Below are positions 16,550 to 29,770 of a stretch of 64,000 nucleotides of DNA, in pieces. The DNA is from Helicobacter hepaticus ATCC 51449 (GTDB lineage: Bacteria > Campylobacterota > Campylobacteria > Campylobacterales > Helicobacteraceae). The notes beneath the pieces were generated by a model. It was not told the DNA's origin. It made no database searches and saw nothing but the letters and a program-made list of their open reading frames with translations. The stretch's first letter is position 1; each line of letters starts with the position of its first letter. The position numbers and the translations under genes are program-made. The stretch covers positions 930,001 through 994,000 of the forward strand of contig NC_004917.1 of the NCBI RefSeq assembly GCF_000007905.1, in the 5' to 3' direction.

Positions 16550-17938
16550 CTAAATAGTCTTACTAAAACGTTTTGTATCAGTATGTGCGCTAAGATATGC
16601 ATCAAAAGCCATAGCAATATTGCGGATAAGCATACCACCCGTTGGAGAAGCGGTAATGCCTTGAGGAGTAATTTGAACCAAACCTATTTCTTCATATTCG
16701 CGTAAAGATGCTAAAGCGGGAGCAAAATGTGTCTTAAAATCAATGTTAAATTTAGATTCTATATTTGCAAAATCAAGGCAAAGATTATTCATAAGCCCCA
16801 TAATCACCTCTTTACGCAAAATATCCTCATCTGTGAGCCTTACGCCTCTCTCAACAGGTAATCTACCATTATCAAGTGCGCTTTCATAGGCATTCATATC
16901 TTTATAATTTTGTGAATAATAATCCAGCCCTTCACTTATGCTTGTAAGCCCAATGCCAATAGTTTGCGAGAATCCACGCGTAGTGTAACCTTGAAAATTG
17001 CGGCGAAGCTGATTATGTTGCTTAGCAAGATAAAGTTCATCACTTTTTTTAGCAAAATGGTCCATTCCAATCATTGCATAATCTTGCTCTTGTAAAAAAG
17101 CTATTGTATTTTTGAGAATCTCTAACTTTTGTGCAGGGGAAGGGAGTGTTGTCTCATCAATTTTACGCATTGTTTTTTTCATCCACGGCAAATGAGCGTA
17201 ATTAAAAATAGCCAATCTATCAGGGCTTAAAGCTACAACTTTTTCAAGCGTGCGTGCAAAGGTTACTTCATTTTGAAAAGGCAACCCATAAATGAGGTCA
17301 AAATTCACGGAATTAATCCCAAATTCACGCGCAAGGCTAATTGCAGCACTTACTAGCTCCACACTTTGTTTTCTATGCACAGCCTCTTGCACCTTGTCCT
17401 CAAAATCCTGCACACCAAAACTCAAGCGATTGAATCCATTATCTTTTAACACTTCCATTTGCTCTCTGACAAAAAATCGTGGGTCAATTTCGCAACTTAT
17501 TTCTGCAGAGGGTGCAAAATGCGTAAAAGTATTGCGAATGAGGCTTATCACTTCTTGTAATTCCTTAGCATTAAAAAAAGTTGGTGTGCCTCCACCAAAA
17601 TGAAATTGCACCACTTCACGCGAAGTATCCATATATTTGCTTAAAAGTGCAAGTTCTTTTTTAAGATAATGTATATAATGTTGCTTTTTTTCTTCTTTGC
17701 TTGTATAAACAACATTACAACCACAATAATAACAAGCCGAGCGACAAAAGGGTAAATGCACATATATTGATAGAGGTAAATTTGACATAGAATCTGCCCG
17801 CGAGAGCGCTTGAATATAAGCTTTATCATCCCAAGATTCTTTAAATTCTACTGCAGTTGGATAACTTGTATAGCGAGGACCTGATTTTGAATATTTGACA
17901 AACGCCCCAAAATCAATTTTTTCACTTACTCCACTCAA
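16550..17938 (-). CDS. hemN: Oxygen-independent coproporphyrinogen III oxidase
   Basis: 462-residue radical SAM enzyme that decarboxylates coproporphyrinogen III to protoporphyrinogen IX without oxygen. C65-x3-C69-x2-C72 (in CRSACYYCGC) binds the catalytic cluster; a fourth Cys (C74) follows, as in true HemN. FHFGGGTPTFF and NFDLIYGLPFQ are further family motifs; the C-terminal HemN domain is complete. The start appears to be TTG, with GAGGAG nine bases before it; no ATG fits. A low-oxygen lifestyle fits this enzyme. It works between hemL and hemH, elsewhere in this window. Confidence 0.93.
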   Translation of the reverse strand: MSGVSEKIDFGAFVKYSKSGPRYTSYPTAVEFKESWDDKAYIQALSRADSMSNLPLSIYVHLPFCRSACYYCGCNVVYTSKEEKKQHYIHYLKKELALLSKYMDTSREVVQFHFGGGTPTFFNAKELQEVISLIRNTFTHFAPSAEISCEIDPRFFVREQMEVLKDNGFNRLSFGVQDFEDKVQEAVHRKQSVELVSAAISLAREFGINSVNFDLIYGLPFQNEVTFARTLEKVVALSPDRLAIFNYAHLPWMKKTMRKIDETTLPSPAQKLEILKNTIAFLQEQDYAMIGMDHFAKKSDELYLAKQHNQLRRNFQGYTTRGFSQTIGIGLTSISEGLDYYSQNYKDMNAYESALDNGRLPVERGVRLTDEDILRKEVIMGLMNNLCLDFANIESKFNIDFKTHFAPALASLREYEEIGLVQITPQGITASPTGGMLIRNIAMAFDAYLSAHTDTKRFSKTI

Positions 17939-17952
17939 TGCCTTTGCTCCTC

Positions 17953-18384
17953 TTATTTAGATTTACGCAGATAATCAATATCAAAAAATAAATTAGGATA
18001 CTTTTTTTTAATATCTTTAGCAAGAGTATTTGTATTAATATCTGGCAAATTTCCATCATTTAAACGCAAAGATTCTAAAGCATTTTTTGCTACTACCATT
18101 GCATCATCAAAATCAATGGGCATTTGAGAAATAATATCTTTTTCTAATCTCATCACAAGCTTTTCCTCTTGAATATTTTTGATATGTGAGAGGAGCTGGA
18201 CAAATATTTTTTGAGGAAATACCACATATTCCTCGCCCTGCTCATCTTGCAAAAACCACAAATCCTCCTTTGAAAATCCTCCACTTTCCATAGCAAGAAG
18301 CATCGCATTACCCTCAAGGCGACGTAAAATGCCAAGATTCTCACCTGATTCATCAAGCCATTTCTCTTGTTTTGATGCTTTCAT
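17953..18384 (-). CDS. DUF2603 (UPF0763) family protein
   Basis: 143-residue soluble protein of a family confined, to my knowledge, to Helicobacter and relatives. It reads WLDESGENLGILRRLEGNAMLLAMESG, then LWFLQDEQGEEYVVFPQKIF. No catalytic motif or membrane segment is visible. ATG with GGAG. It starts 3 bases after argF ends and lies 14 bases before hemN, so argF-DUF2603-hemN-glcF-like form one transcription unit. Function unknown. Confidence 0.75.
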   Translation of the reverse strand: MKASKQEKWLDESGENLGILRRLEGNAMLLAMESGGFSKEDLWFLQDEQGEEYVVFPQKIFVQLLSHIKNIQEEKLVMRLEKDIISQMPIDFDDAMVVAKNALESLRLNDGNLPDINTNTLAKDIKKKYPNLFFDIDYLRKSK

Positions 18385-18387
18385 TGC

Positions 18388-19377
18388 TTACTCCACGCTC
18401 ACAAGCGGGATTTTATTTATCCGTGCTAAATAGAGCATAATGCCCTTTTGCGCGTGAAGGCGATTCTGTGCTTCTTGGAATACTTTGCTCTGTGCGCCCT
18501 CAAGCACACCTTCACTCACCTCTTGCCCTCTATATGCAGGGAGACAATGCAAAAAAATAGCATCTTTTTGTGCATAGCTCATCATAGCCTCATCTACACA
18601 AAAATTTGCAAAAGCACATTTGCGTTGTTCTTTTTGTTCTTCTTGTCCCATTGACGCCCAAGTATCGGTAACCACAACATTTGCATTACTCACTGCCTCT
18701 TTTGCGTCATTTAGAATCTTGATTTTACCTCCACTTTGGATACACATATCCTGTGCCTTTGTGATAATATCTGCCTTAGGTGCATATCCAATTGGTGAAG
18801 CAATACGCAATTCAAAGCCCAAAATACCAGCAAGGTTAATCCACGAATGTGCCATATTATTGCCATCACCAATATATGCTACAATAGGATTCCTCCCTCC
18901 CTTGCCTTTCGTGGGATAAAGAGGATTGTGATGAGTAAGATAAATACCGCATTCTATCATCGTAAGATAATCCGCGATAAGCTGCACGGGGTGAAAATCA
19001 TCACTCAATCCATTAATCACAGGCACAGATGAATATGAGGCGAACTCCTCTAATCTGCTATGCTCACTTGTTCTCATCATTATCATATCTACCATCGAAC
19101 TAATCACTCGTGCGGTGTCTTTGATGGGTTCGCCTCGTCCAAGTTGTATATCTTTATGAGAAAGGAATATACCCTGTCCGCCTAATTGAAATATACCACT
19201 CTCAAAGCTTACTCGTGTCCGCGTAGAGCTTTTTTCAAAAATCATCGCCAAAACTTTACCCTTAAGATAAGGTTTGTTACCAATATGCAAAGATTCGTAT
19301 TTAAGTTCTAGGGCAACATCAACCATTGCTAGAATTTCATCTCTGTTAAAATCATTCAGAGTGAGAAAATGTTTCAT
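18388..19377 (-). CDS. argF: Ornithine carbamoyltransferase
   Basis: 329 residues. It makes citrulline from ornithine and carbamoyl phosphate. The carbamoyl-phosphate loop STRTR is at residues 51-55 (in [15 protein letters not shown]); [12 protein letters not shown] is the equivalent of the usual HPxQ motif; and [18 protein letters not shown] holds the ornithine-side cysteine. [15 protein letters not shown] is typical of OTC. An AAGG-type ribosome-binding site precedes the ATG. With argD it indicates that arginine can be made here, which H. pylori cannot do. Confidence 0.93.
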   Translation of the reverse strand: MKHFLTLNDFNRDEILAMVDVALELKYESLHIGNKPYLKGKVLAMIFEKSSTRTRVSFESGIFQLGGQGIFLSHKDIQLGRGEPIKDTARVISSMVDMIMMRTSEHSRLEEFASYSSVPVINGLSDDFHPVQLIADYLTMIECGIYLTHHNPLYPTKGKGGRNPIVAYIGDGNNMAHSWINLAGILGFELRIASPIGYAPKADIITKAQDMCIQSGGKIKILNDAKEAVSNANVVVTDTWASMGQEEQKEQRKCAFANFCVDEAMMSYAQKDAIFLHCLPAYRGQEVSEGVLEGAQSKVFQEAQNRLHAQKGIMLYLARINKIPLVSVE

Positions 19378-19452
19378 CTACCTGCCTTGTGCGATTTGCA
19401 TAAAACCGAAATTATATCTAAAAATAGCAAAGATTACTTTAATACATTATGT

Positions 19453-20025
19453 TTATGGAGTATTTTGAGGGATATAATCTTCAATACCTATGGTAATATT
19501 CATTGTAATATTTTTAAAAAGCACTTTGTTTTTGCTTCGTTCATAATAAAATTCCTGCCCACCTCGCACAAACCACTGCACAAATGTCCCATTGTTTGCT
19601 ACACGCTTCCCATCGCCATCAAAAATATCTCGTGCGCTCACAATATCGCTAAATAAATTAGGATAACTCACTTCCCCAAAAAAAGCGCGTGCCGCTATCC
19701 ATTTAGAAGTGCATTCTTTGCCCATACACACTTCTCTTTTTGTAATAACAATCTTCCCAACAGGCTTACCAAGCTTATAAAGCTCAAGCGCAAGGTCTTT
19801 ATTTGATTTATTATACTTCAATGAAGCGAAATCATAAAATTTTACTCGAGGTGTGTCAATAAGAAGAATTTTAAACTTCGTGGGTTCTAAAACCGGGGGT
19901 TCATTAGGATTAATATCAGGATTCTGAAAACCCTCAAACCACGCACAAGAAGCGAGAAAAAGAGGGAGTAGCACAAGAGTAGTGCTTAAAAGTATTCGCT
20001 TAAAAATACCAAATATTGCACTCAT
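19453..20025 (-). CDS. Conserved lipoprotein next to the LPP20/FlgP-like gene
   Basis: 190 residues with a lipoprotein signal ending in LFLASC (Cys about residue 27 from the ATG at 20025). The ATG at 20025 is preferred because AAGG lies six bases before it; a GTG 15 bases upstream is the alternative. The mature part has one CMGKEC pair that may form a disulfide, and no known enzyme motif. It starts about 20 bases after the LPP20-like gene, so they form an operon. In Campylobacter, flgP is followed by flgQ, a motility lipoprotein; a role as its counterpart is possible but not shown. Confidence 0.65.
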   Translation of the reverse strand: MSAIFGIFKRILLSTTLVLLPLFLASCAWFEGFQNPDINPNEPPVLEPTKFKILLIDTPRVKFYDFASLKYNKSNKDLALELYKLGKPVGKIVITKREVCMGKECTSKWIAARAFFGEVSYPNLFSDIVSARDIFDGDGKRVANNGTFVQWFVRGGQEFYYERSKNKVLFKNITMNITIGIEDYIPQNTP

Positions 20026-20048
20026 TACATACCTTAGCACTTGCCATA

Positions 20049-20747
20049 CTAGGCTCGTGCATTAGAGAGAATCCTATGCCAAATTCTACCATCAAGCTTT
20101 AACTCCATATTTACTTGACATAAGCCATCTTTATATACAGTTTCAAGCACTTCAGCATTTCGAATAAGAGCTTGGACCTTTGTTTTAACCGTTGAGCTCT
20201 GAAGCATCATATCACGCACTGTATCTTGTGCATTTACTCTAATGCCATACATTTTTTCACCAATTTGACGATACGCATCTACAATCGCTGCTCTTTTTGC
20301 CATAGCAAAAGCCTGTGAGGGAGAAAGAGAATTTTCAGGTGAAACGCCAATTCCCACTGCACTCAAAGTAATTTCATTCTCTGGTGTAAGCATTGGAGAA
20401 TTAGGAATATTATTGCTCCCTCCTCGCCCAATATATTCATCATCTCTATCAAACTTTGGTTCAAGATTACCTTTGTTTAAACCGGGCACCTCAACCTTTT
20501 CTACTACAAGAGTGTTGATTTTAGGATTTTTAGAAAGCAGGTTAGGGTTAGTATTGTATCCGGGCATTGGCGGATAAGTAGGTGCTTGGATAGGTGAATA
20601 CATAGGCTGATTACTTGCGCTTGGTGGGATTAATCCGTTATTTGCTCCACCCGAGCCATCGCCAACATTAAACAAATCTCCGCATCCACTCAATGCAAAC
20701 ACAGCAAAACTTGCAATGATTGAACCTTTAAGCAAATTACTTTTCAT
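20049..20747 (-). CDS. LPP20-family outer membrane lipoprotein, FlgP-like
   Basis: 232 residues. Lipoprotein signal with lipobox ALSGC (Cys 22), a Pro/Asn-rich linker (about 25-100), then an LPP20 domain: EITLSAVGIGVSPENSLSPSQAFAMAKRAAIVDAYRQIGEKMYGI and a VKTKVQALIRNAEVLE segment. LPP20-domain proteins include FlgP, which forms the basal disk of the flagellar motor in Campylobacter and Helicobacter. The Pro/Asn linker makes it longer than LPP20 itself, so FlgP is the better guess. No other flagellar genes are nearby. Confidence 0.75.
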   Translation of the reverse strand: MKSNLLKGSIIASFAVFALSGCGDLFNVGDGSGGANNGLIPPSASNQPMYSPIQAPTYPPMPGYNTNPNLLSKNPKINTLVVEKVEVPGLNKGNLEPKFDRDDEYIGRGGSNNIPNSPMLTPENEITLSAVGIGVSPENSLSPSQAFAMAKRAAIVDAYRQIGEKMYGIRVNAQDTVRDMMLQSSTVKTKVQALIRNAEVLETVYKDGLCQVNMELKLDGRIWHRILSNARA

Positions 20748-20811
20748 ATTCAGTCCTTTGAATTAAATTTCAGAAGACTAAAAGCAAGTAGTGTTCCATA
20801 ATTTTTATAAT

Positions 20812-21847
20812 TTATGATAAGGATGAAATCCACCGCCGCAATGCTAAACGCATTCTTTTGGGAAATCCATAGACTCTAGGGAAAAGGCAGCAAAAATATC
20901 TTTTACCTTTTATATTGAGTTGAGACAAAGATAAAAGCAAGTCTTTTTTACTAAAGCCAAGCTCCTCGACATAGCCCACAAGCTGTAAAGATTGCGTTAA
21001 CTTTTTCACATTATCCAAACAAGCACGATAATAATACTCCTTCATTACAGGATTCTCTTCCTCCCTAAAAGAATGCAAAATCATAAAATAGCTATAAGTA
21101 ATTTTTATCCGCATTATCTCTTGTAACAAATGAATTCATAATAGAGCTAGGAACAAGTGTATAATTATAAACTTGCTCGTGGCTTATATAAATATTTTTA
21201 CATTTGCTTACTGATTTTGTGCAAAATGCAATGTCTTCATAGATGATATGAGGGATAAAAGTAATATTGTTTTCAAATATTAAAGAAGCCTTGCTGACAA
21301 AACTTCCCGCTGAAGTTATCATAGCATACCCTCCAAGTGATAAAATCAAATCTGTGGGAGTATATAAGCCCTCAATATGAGAAGGAAACACTTGCCAATC
21401 AAACTCTACTTGCGTATATGTGGTAGGCTCTCTTGCGATATATATGCTATACATAAGCACATCTACATCATATTGTGTCAATATATGATAGGAGTGCTCT
21501 AGTGCATAACTCTGCAAATAATCATCAGAATCTAAAAAACGAATATAATTCAAATATTGTTGGGGGGGGGGATTAGTAGAGATGATAAGATTCTTTACAT
21601 ATTCTAATCCCGCATTACGAGCCATTGATTGCCCTTGATTTTCTTGATTTAAAGTTACAAATCTAGCATCTTTATTGGCATATTCTTGAGCGATTTCTCC
21701 ACTAGAATCTGTGCTACCATCATTCACTAAAATCGCCTTCCATTGAGTATAGCTCTGTGAAAGAAGTGAATCTAGGCATTTTCTTAAATACCTCTCCACA
21801 TTAAAAATTGGCACGATGATATAAAACATTATTTGCTCATTTGCCAC
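20812..21847 (-). CDS. Family 2 glycosyltransferase with frameshift and G10 tract
   Basis: The first 250 residues are a GT-A fold transferase: FYIIVPIFNVERYLRKCLDSLL, AILVNDGSTDSSGEIAQEYA, and the metal-binding LDSDDYL (about residue 110). The frame ends at 21092, but the next frame continues the protein from the same spot: removing one A from the A5 run near 21107 joins ADK to ITYSYFMILHSFREEENP and gives a natural 344-residue protein ending at 20812. So either one base was gained here (phase change, true mutation or sequencing error). A separate C10 run on the coding strand (21562-21571) gives PPP and is in frame. The start is GTG with GGAGG, inside the end of the upstream GT4 gene. Likely role: LPS or surface glycan assembly. 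Confidence 0.75.
21562..21571 (-). repeat. G10/C10 homopolymer in the GT2 gene
   Basis: G10 on the plus strand, C10 in the coding strand, about 92 codons into the gene and just before the DXD motif. A length change would cut off the catalytic site. It is in frame here. Confidence 0.85.
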
Positions 21848-22940
21848 CTAGCACCTCCTCCCACAATGGCATAATAGCCTCTTTACTAAACTTTTGTGCT
21901 ACTCTTGCTTTTGCTGCCTCGCCCATAGTTTTGCGCTTATTTTCATCACTCATTAATTCTATAAGCTTATGTGCATAAGTATGTAAATCATTATCTTGTA
22001 TTAAATAGCCACTTTTGTTATTTTCTATAATATCACTTGGACCTGTTTTAATATCAAAAGAGATAGGACACAATCCATAGGAGCAAGATTCTAAAAGCAC
22101 CATAGGAAAACCCTCATAATAGCTACTCATAGCATAAATACTCGCATTAAGATATTCAGATTCTATATCTTTGGTAAATGGCTTGAGAATTATGGAATCT
22201 TGCAATCCTAAATCTTTAATTTTAGTTTCTATCTCACTCTTTATATCACCATCACCTACGATAACAAGCTGCCAAGAATGTAATTGGGGGGGGGGCACAG
22301 ATGATTGAAGGCTCTGTTGAAGCAGAGCCCAAATATCAATGAGGCGCAAAAAGCCTTTTTGATCACCTCTATCCATACGCCCAACTGATATGATACTTTT
22401 TTGCTTCAAATCTGTTTGTTCTGTAGAAATAATGGGTAAAAAATTAGGAATAACCCTAATATCTTTGTGGTATTGCCCCCAAATAGAAAGCTCTTTAGAA
22501 GAAAGGACAACAAGAGTGTGGAAAAAATTATTTCGTGTATTATATATACTAAAATTTAAATGAATAAGTCTTATATATCGTGTGAACTTGTGCTTAAGAA
22601 AAGGTATATAAGTGCTGTCATTTGCAATGACTACATCAAAATCTCTAAAATCAAAATGCACTTGTGCATTAAGAATAAATTTATAACAATTTTTATAATA
22701 GATTTTAGAGAAAACATTACGACATATTTGTGCTTTAAAAGCAGATTCTGAAATATTATGCCAAAAGTGAAGTTTTATGCTATTATTAATATAGTAAGGT
22801 AAGTTTTCATTGGCTTTATAAAAGCTTAATATTTCCACTTCATTCCCTACTTCACTAAAAGCATTAGCAAGATTTACAACTACTCTTTCAGCTCCACCTG
22901 TAATGCTTATATCACCGATTGTGAGCAGGATTTTCTTCAT
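21837..22940 (-). CDS. Family 4 glycosyltransferase (phase-variable)
   Basis: 367 residues of the GT-B fold. N-terminal TGGAERVVVNLANAF is the usual acceptor-side motif; the C-terminal half has IISVGRMDRGDQKGF, VIVGDG, and the nucleotide-sugar site YYEGFPMVLLESCSYG followed by GPSDII. It transfers a hexose or similar sugar, probably to LPS or a surface glycan. ATG 22940 is chosen; a GTG 6 bases earlier is also possible. A G10 run on the plus strand (22286-22295) lies in the middle and reads in frame (PPP). It overlaps the following GT2 gene by 11 bases. Confidence 0.85.
   Translation of the reverse strand: MKKILLTIGDISITGGAERVVVNLANAFSEVGNEVEILSFYKANENLPYYINNSIKLHFWHNISESAFKAQICRNVFSKIYYKNCYKFILNAQVHFDFRDFDVVIANDSTYIPFLKHKFTRYIRLIHLNFSIYNTRNNFFHTLVVLSSKELSIWGQYHKDIRVIPNFLPIISTEQTDLKQKSIISVGRMDRGDQKGFLRLIDIWALLQQSLQSSVPPPQLHSWQLVIVGDGDIKSEIETKIKDLGLQDSIILKPFTKDIESEYLNASIYAMSSYYEGFPMVLLESCSYGLCPISFDIKTGPSDIIENNKSGYLIQDNDLHTYAHKLIELMSDENKRKTMGEAAKARVAQKFSKEAIMPLWEEVLGGK
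22286..22295 (-). repeat. G10/C10 homopolymer in the GT4 gene
   Basis: Plus strand G10, in-frame at present. A change of one base would remove the C-terminal donor-binding domain. It lies only 0.7 kb from the G10 of the neighbouring GT2 gene. Confidence 0.85.
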
Positions 22941-22946
22941 ATACAC

Positions 22947-23184
22947 CTGTAGATAGTTTTAACATAACTGTATATATCGCAATAAACAAATAAAGCTTGA
23001 TTATAAATTTTAACACATTTAAATAAGTGCAAGAAAACTCCTATATTCTTTTAATTTGTTAATGCTGAATTTTGTATTTTAACATAATTCTGCATAATAT
23101 CTTTTTAAAAAACTGAGCATTTAAATAATTAAAACAAATTTAAAAAACCTAAAAGAAGAAAATATAAGAATCATAAGAAGTATT
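22947..23184. other. AT-rich gap between the GT4 gene and the 5S rRNA
   Basis: No open frame of note. It should hold the GT promoter (minus strand) and the end of the rRNA transcript, but I see no convincing hairpin; T-rich stretches follow the 5S end on the minus strand. Confidence 0.5.
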
Positions 23185-23303
23185 TTCCCTATCCCTGCAT
23201 CGACCTACATTCCCACACCTGAAAGATGCAGTATCATCGGCGAAGAGAAGCTTAACTGCCAGGTTCGGAATGGAGCTGGGTGTTGCCTTCTCTCTATAAA
23301 CAC
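23185..23303 (-). rRNA. rrf: 5S ribosomal RNA
   Basis: The minus strand reads AACACCCAGCTCCATTCCGAA and CTGGCAGTTAAGC..., the conserved loop B/helix III core of 5S rRNA. Length about 119; the ends are estimated to within a few bases. It is the last gene of the linked rRNA operon. Confidence 0.9.
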
Positions 23304-23440
23304 AAGAAAAAGGGAAATAAAGACAAGAAAATTTGTCCTTATTTCCATTTTTCTTTATTGTAAAAAGCCTTTAATAGTAAATAAACAACAAATTACGCTT
23401 TTATTTATCAATTACCTTTGTTTTTTACAAAAACATACAC

Positions 23441-23456
23441 TCAATAAGGCAGTATC
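23441..23456 (-). repeat. Left arm of the pre-23S processing stem
   Basis: This 16-base segment is the exact reverse complement of 26349-26364. The two arms flank the 23S gene and can form a long stem, as expected for RNase III cleavage of the precursor. Confidence 0.75.
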
Positions 23457-23461
23457 TTAAA

Positions 23462-26344
<2,883 letters not shown>

Positions 26345-26348
26345 TAAG

Positions 26349-26364
26349 GATACTGCCTTATTGA
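26349..26364 (-). repeat. Right arm of the pre-23S processing stem
   Basis: Sequence GATACTGCCTTATTGA; pairs perfectly with 23441-23456 across the 23S gene. Confidence 0.75.
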
Positions 26365-26517
26365 ATGTATTATGTATTCAATAAACAATATATCGCGTAA
26401 TTGTAGTTAATTACTATTTAGGCTATTAACAATAAATTTTCAAATAACACTTAGACAAAAGTCTAATGCAAAGATATAAAGTAACTATAAGCTTTGCATT
26501 AAACTTCTTAAATTCAG

Positions 26518-26593
26518 TGGTGGAGAATAGCGGGATCGAACCGCTGACCTCCTGCGTGCAAAGCAGGCGCTCTCCCAGCTGAGCTAATTCCCC
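26518..26593 (-). tRNA. tRNA-Ala (TGC)
   Basis: 76 bases with encoded CCA (26518-26520). Acceptor GGGGAAT/ATTCTCC with one G-U, D arm TAGCTCAGCTGG, anticodon TGC, T arm AGCGGTTCGATCCCGCT. It lies in the 16S-23S spacer, the usual place. Confidence 0.96.
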
Positions 26594-26635
26594 TTTTATA
26601 TGCAATAATTAATTTATAGCAATATTATTACGATA

Positions 26636-26712
<77 letters not shown>

Positions 26713-26837
26713 CTAAAGCCTGCTATTTCAAGCGATGCTATTTGGAGATCTCTGAAAACTAAGCAAGTCTATTAAGTTTATCTTTTCTATTCTCATAAAT
26801 CTGTGGTTAAGATAAATAAATATCTTAACACATCTCT

Positions 26838-28333
<1,496 letters not shown>

Positions 28334-28822
28334 AAAAATGAAATCAATGAAAACTTGTATTAAAGGAAACCAATACTACAAGCTCCATTTAAAAAGTTTG
28401 TCCTTGTCTCTTAGTGTTGTTATCACAAAATCACAAAGACTAGATTGCACAGATTCTATGATTATCATAAAATCTTGTGTCTCAAAGTCATAAATGAGTT
28501 GTAAAAATGAACTAAGAAACTTAAGTCTGTTTTATATTTTATAGAATATAAAAGCATCACTTAACTTTCTTGCTTAGATGTCAAAGATCATACCAAATAC
28601 AAATCAATCAAAATAACTTTAAGCTTGATACCTTAAAAGCTAAATATATGATTATAATTGATAAAGAACAGCCATTTTGTAGAAAATCTTAATCATCACT
28701 TTTCTTAAAGGCACTACTCTATGGATTTTAGAATCACGAAAAACTAAAACTGAACATAGTGAAAATCCTACAGAAGATTAGAGACTAGAAGCTCAATCAA
28801 ATGGGAGTGAGATATTACAAAA
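28334..28822 (-). other. rRNA operon leader and promoter region
   Basis: 489 bases without a gene between 16S and the acyltransferase gene. It contains the 16S processing arm at 28569-28577 and the promoter candidate at 28651. No clear boxA antitermination site was found. Confidence 0.6.
28651..28656 (-). promoter_or_regulatory. Candidate -10 (TATAAT) of the rRNA operon
   Basis: On the minus strand TCAATTATAATCATA, about 320 bases before 16S. The -35 area is poor. It is the best TATAAT in the leader on this strand. Confidence 0.45.
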
Positions 28823-29770
28823 TTAAAGCTTAAAATGGGCTGAAGAATTATAAATTTCTTTATAAGCTGACTTCCAACGCTTATGAAACCAAAACCAATC
28901 TTGGGGCTTAGCCCTGATTGCTGCCTCAATAACATTTGCTTGAGCTTGTGTAGCTTGTAATATATCTGCTGTGCTATCTTCACTCTTTTTGCAATAAATT
29001 GGCGGATAGTATCGAACTTCAAAATTTTTATAATCTTGCCCTATACTAATCATTATAGGCACAATACCTACACCAAAACGGCGAGAGAGCACTGAAGCAA
29101 TAGTTGTATGCGTTGCCCTCTTGCCAAAAAAATCCACCCATATACCCTCATCTTCAGAAATATTTTGATCAACCAAAATCCCAGCAAGTGGATTTTCTCC
29201 ACTATATAACTTTAATAAATGTTTGAATGCGCCTTTTTTGTCAATAAATTTCGCATTTTGGAGCTCTCGCCGCTCAATTATCATCTCGTTAATAGGATTA
29301 AAAGATGTCAAGCGACCCAAAGAAGCCATATTGCACCAAGGATAACGTGGCACTAATACATTTGCTATGGCTTCCCAATATCCATAATGTGCAGAAATTG
29401 CTACTGCACCCTTATCTTTTTGCAAAGTATCCAAAAGATAATGCTCATCGACAAAGTTAAATCGCTGTGTATGTTTCTCCAACGGGATAAAAGCCACTCG
29501 TATCGTCTCCAAAAGTACAAAGGCAAAATTCTCATAGCAAATTTTAATGATTGTGTGCTTTTGCTCTTCGCTCATTTGCGTGCCATATACAAAATCTAAA
29601 TTTGCTTTAGCATCTTTAAAACGTCTTCTATCACAGATTCTCATAATCAATGCTAATGACTTAATATGTCCTAAAAAAAGCCAATGTGGCATTTTTGCCA
29701 AACAATAACCCATACAATTTGCTATTGTTTTTATCGCTCCCTTAAAAATCTTTGCTCTTAGACTCATCAT
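28823..29770 (-). CDS. Lipid A biosynthesis acyltransferase (LpxL/HtrB family)
   Basis: 315 residues. One N-terminal membrane-associated segment, then the acyltransferase core with the H-x4-E motif in AISAHYGYWEAI (about residue 130) and GILVDQNISEDEGIWVDFFG with the second family block. QDWFWFHKRWK closes the domain. It adds a secondary acyl chain to Kdo2-lipid A at the inner membrane. Its ATG overlaps the waaC stop by four bases, so translation is coupled. It is the last gene of the TrpC-like/ferredoxin/ppx/waaC operon, directly upstream of the rRNA leader. Confidence 0.88.
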   Translation of the reverse strand: MMSLRAKIFKGAIKTIANCMGYCLAKMPHWLFLGHIKSLALIMRICDRRRFKDAKANLDFVYGTQMSEEQKHTIIKICYENFAFVLLETIRVAFIPLEKHTQRFNFVDEHYLLDTLQKDKGAVAISAHYGYWEAIANVLVPRYPWCNMASLGRLTSFNPINEMIIERRELQNAKFIDKKGAFKHLLKLYSGENPLAGILVDQNISEDEGIWVDFFGKRATHTTIASVLSRRFGVGIVPIMISIGQDYKNFEVRYYPPIYCKKSEDSTADILQATQAQANVIEAAIRAKPQDWFWFHKRWKSAYKEIYNSSAHFKL

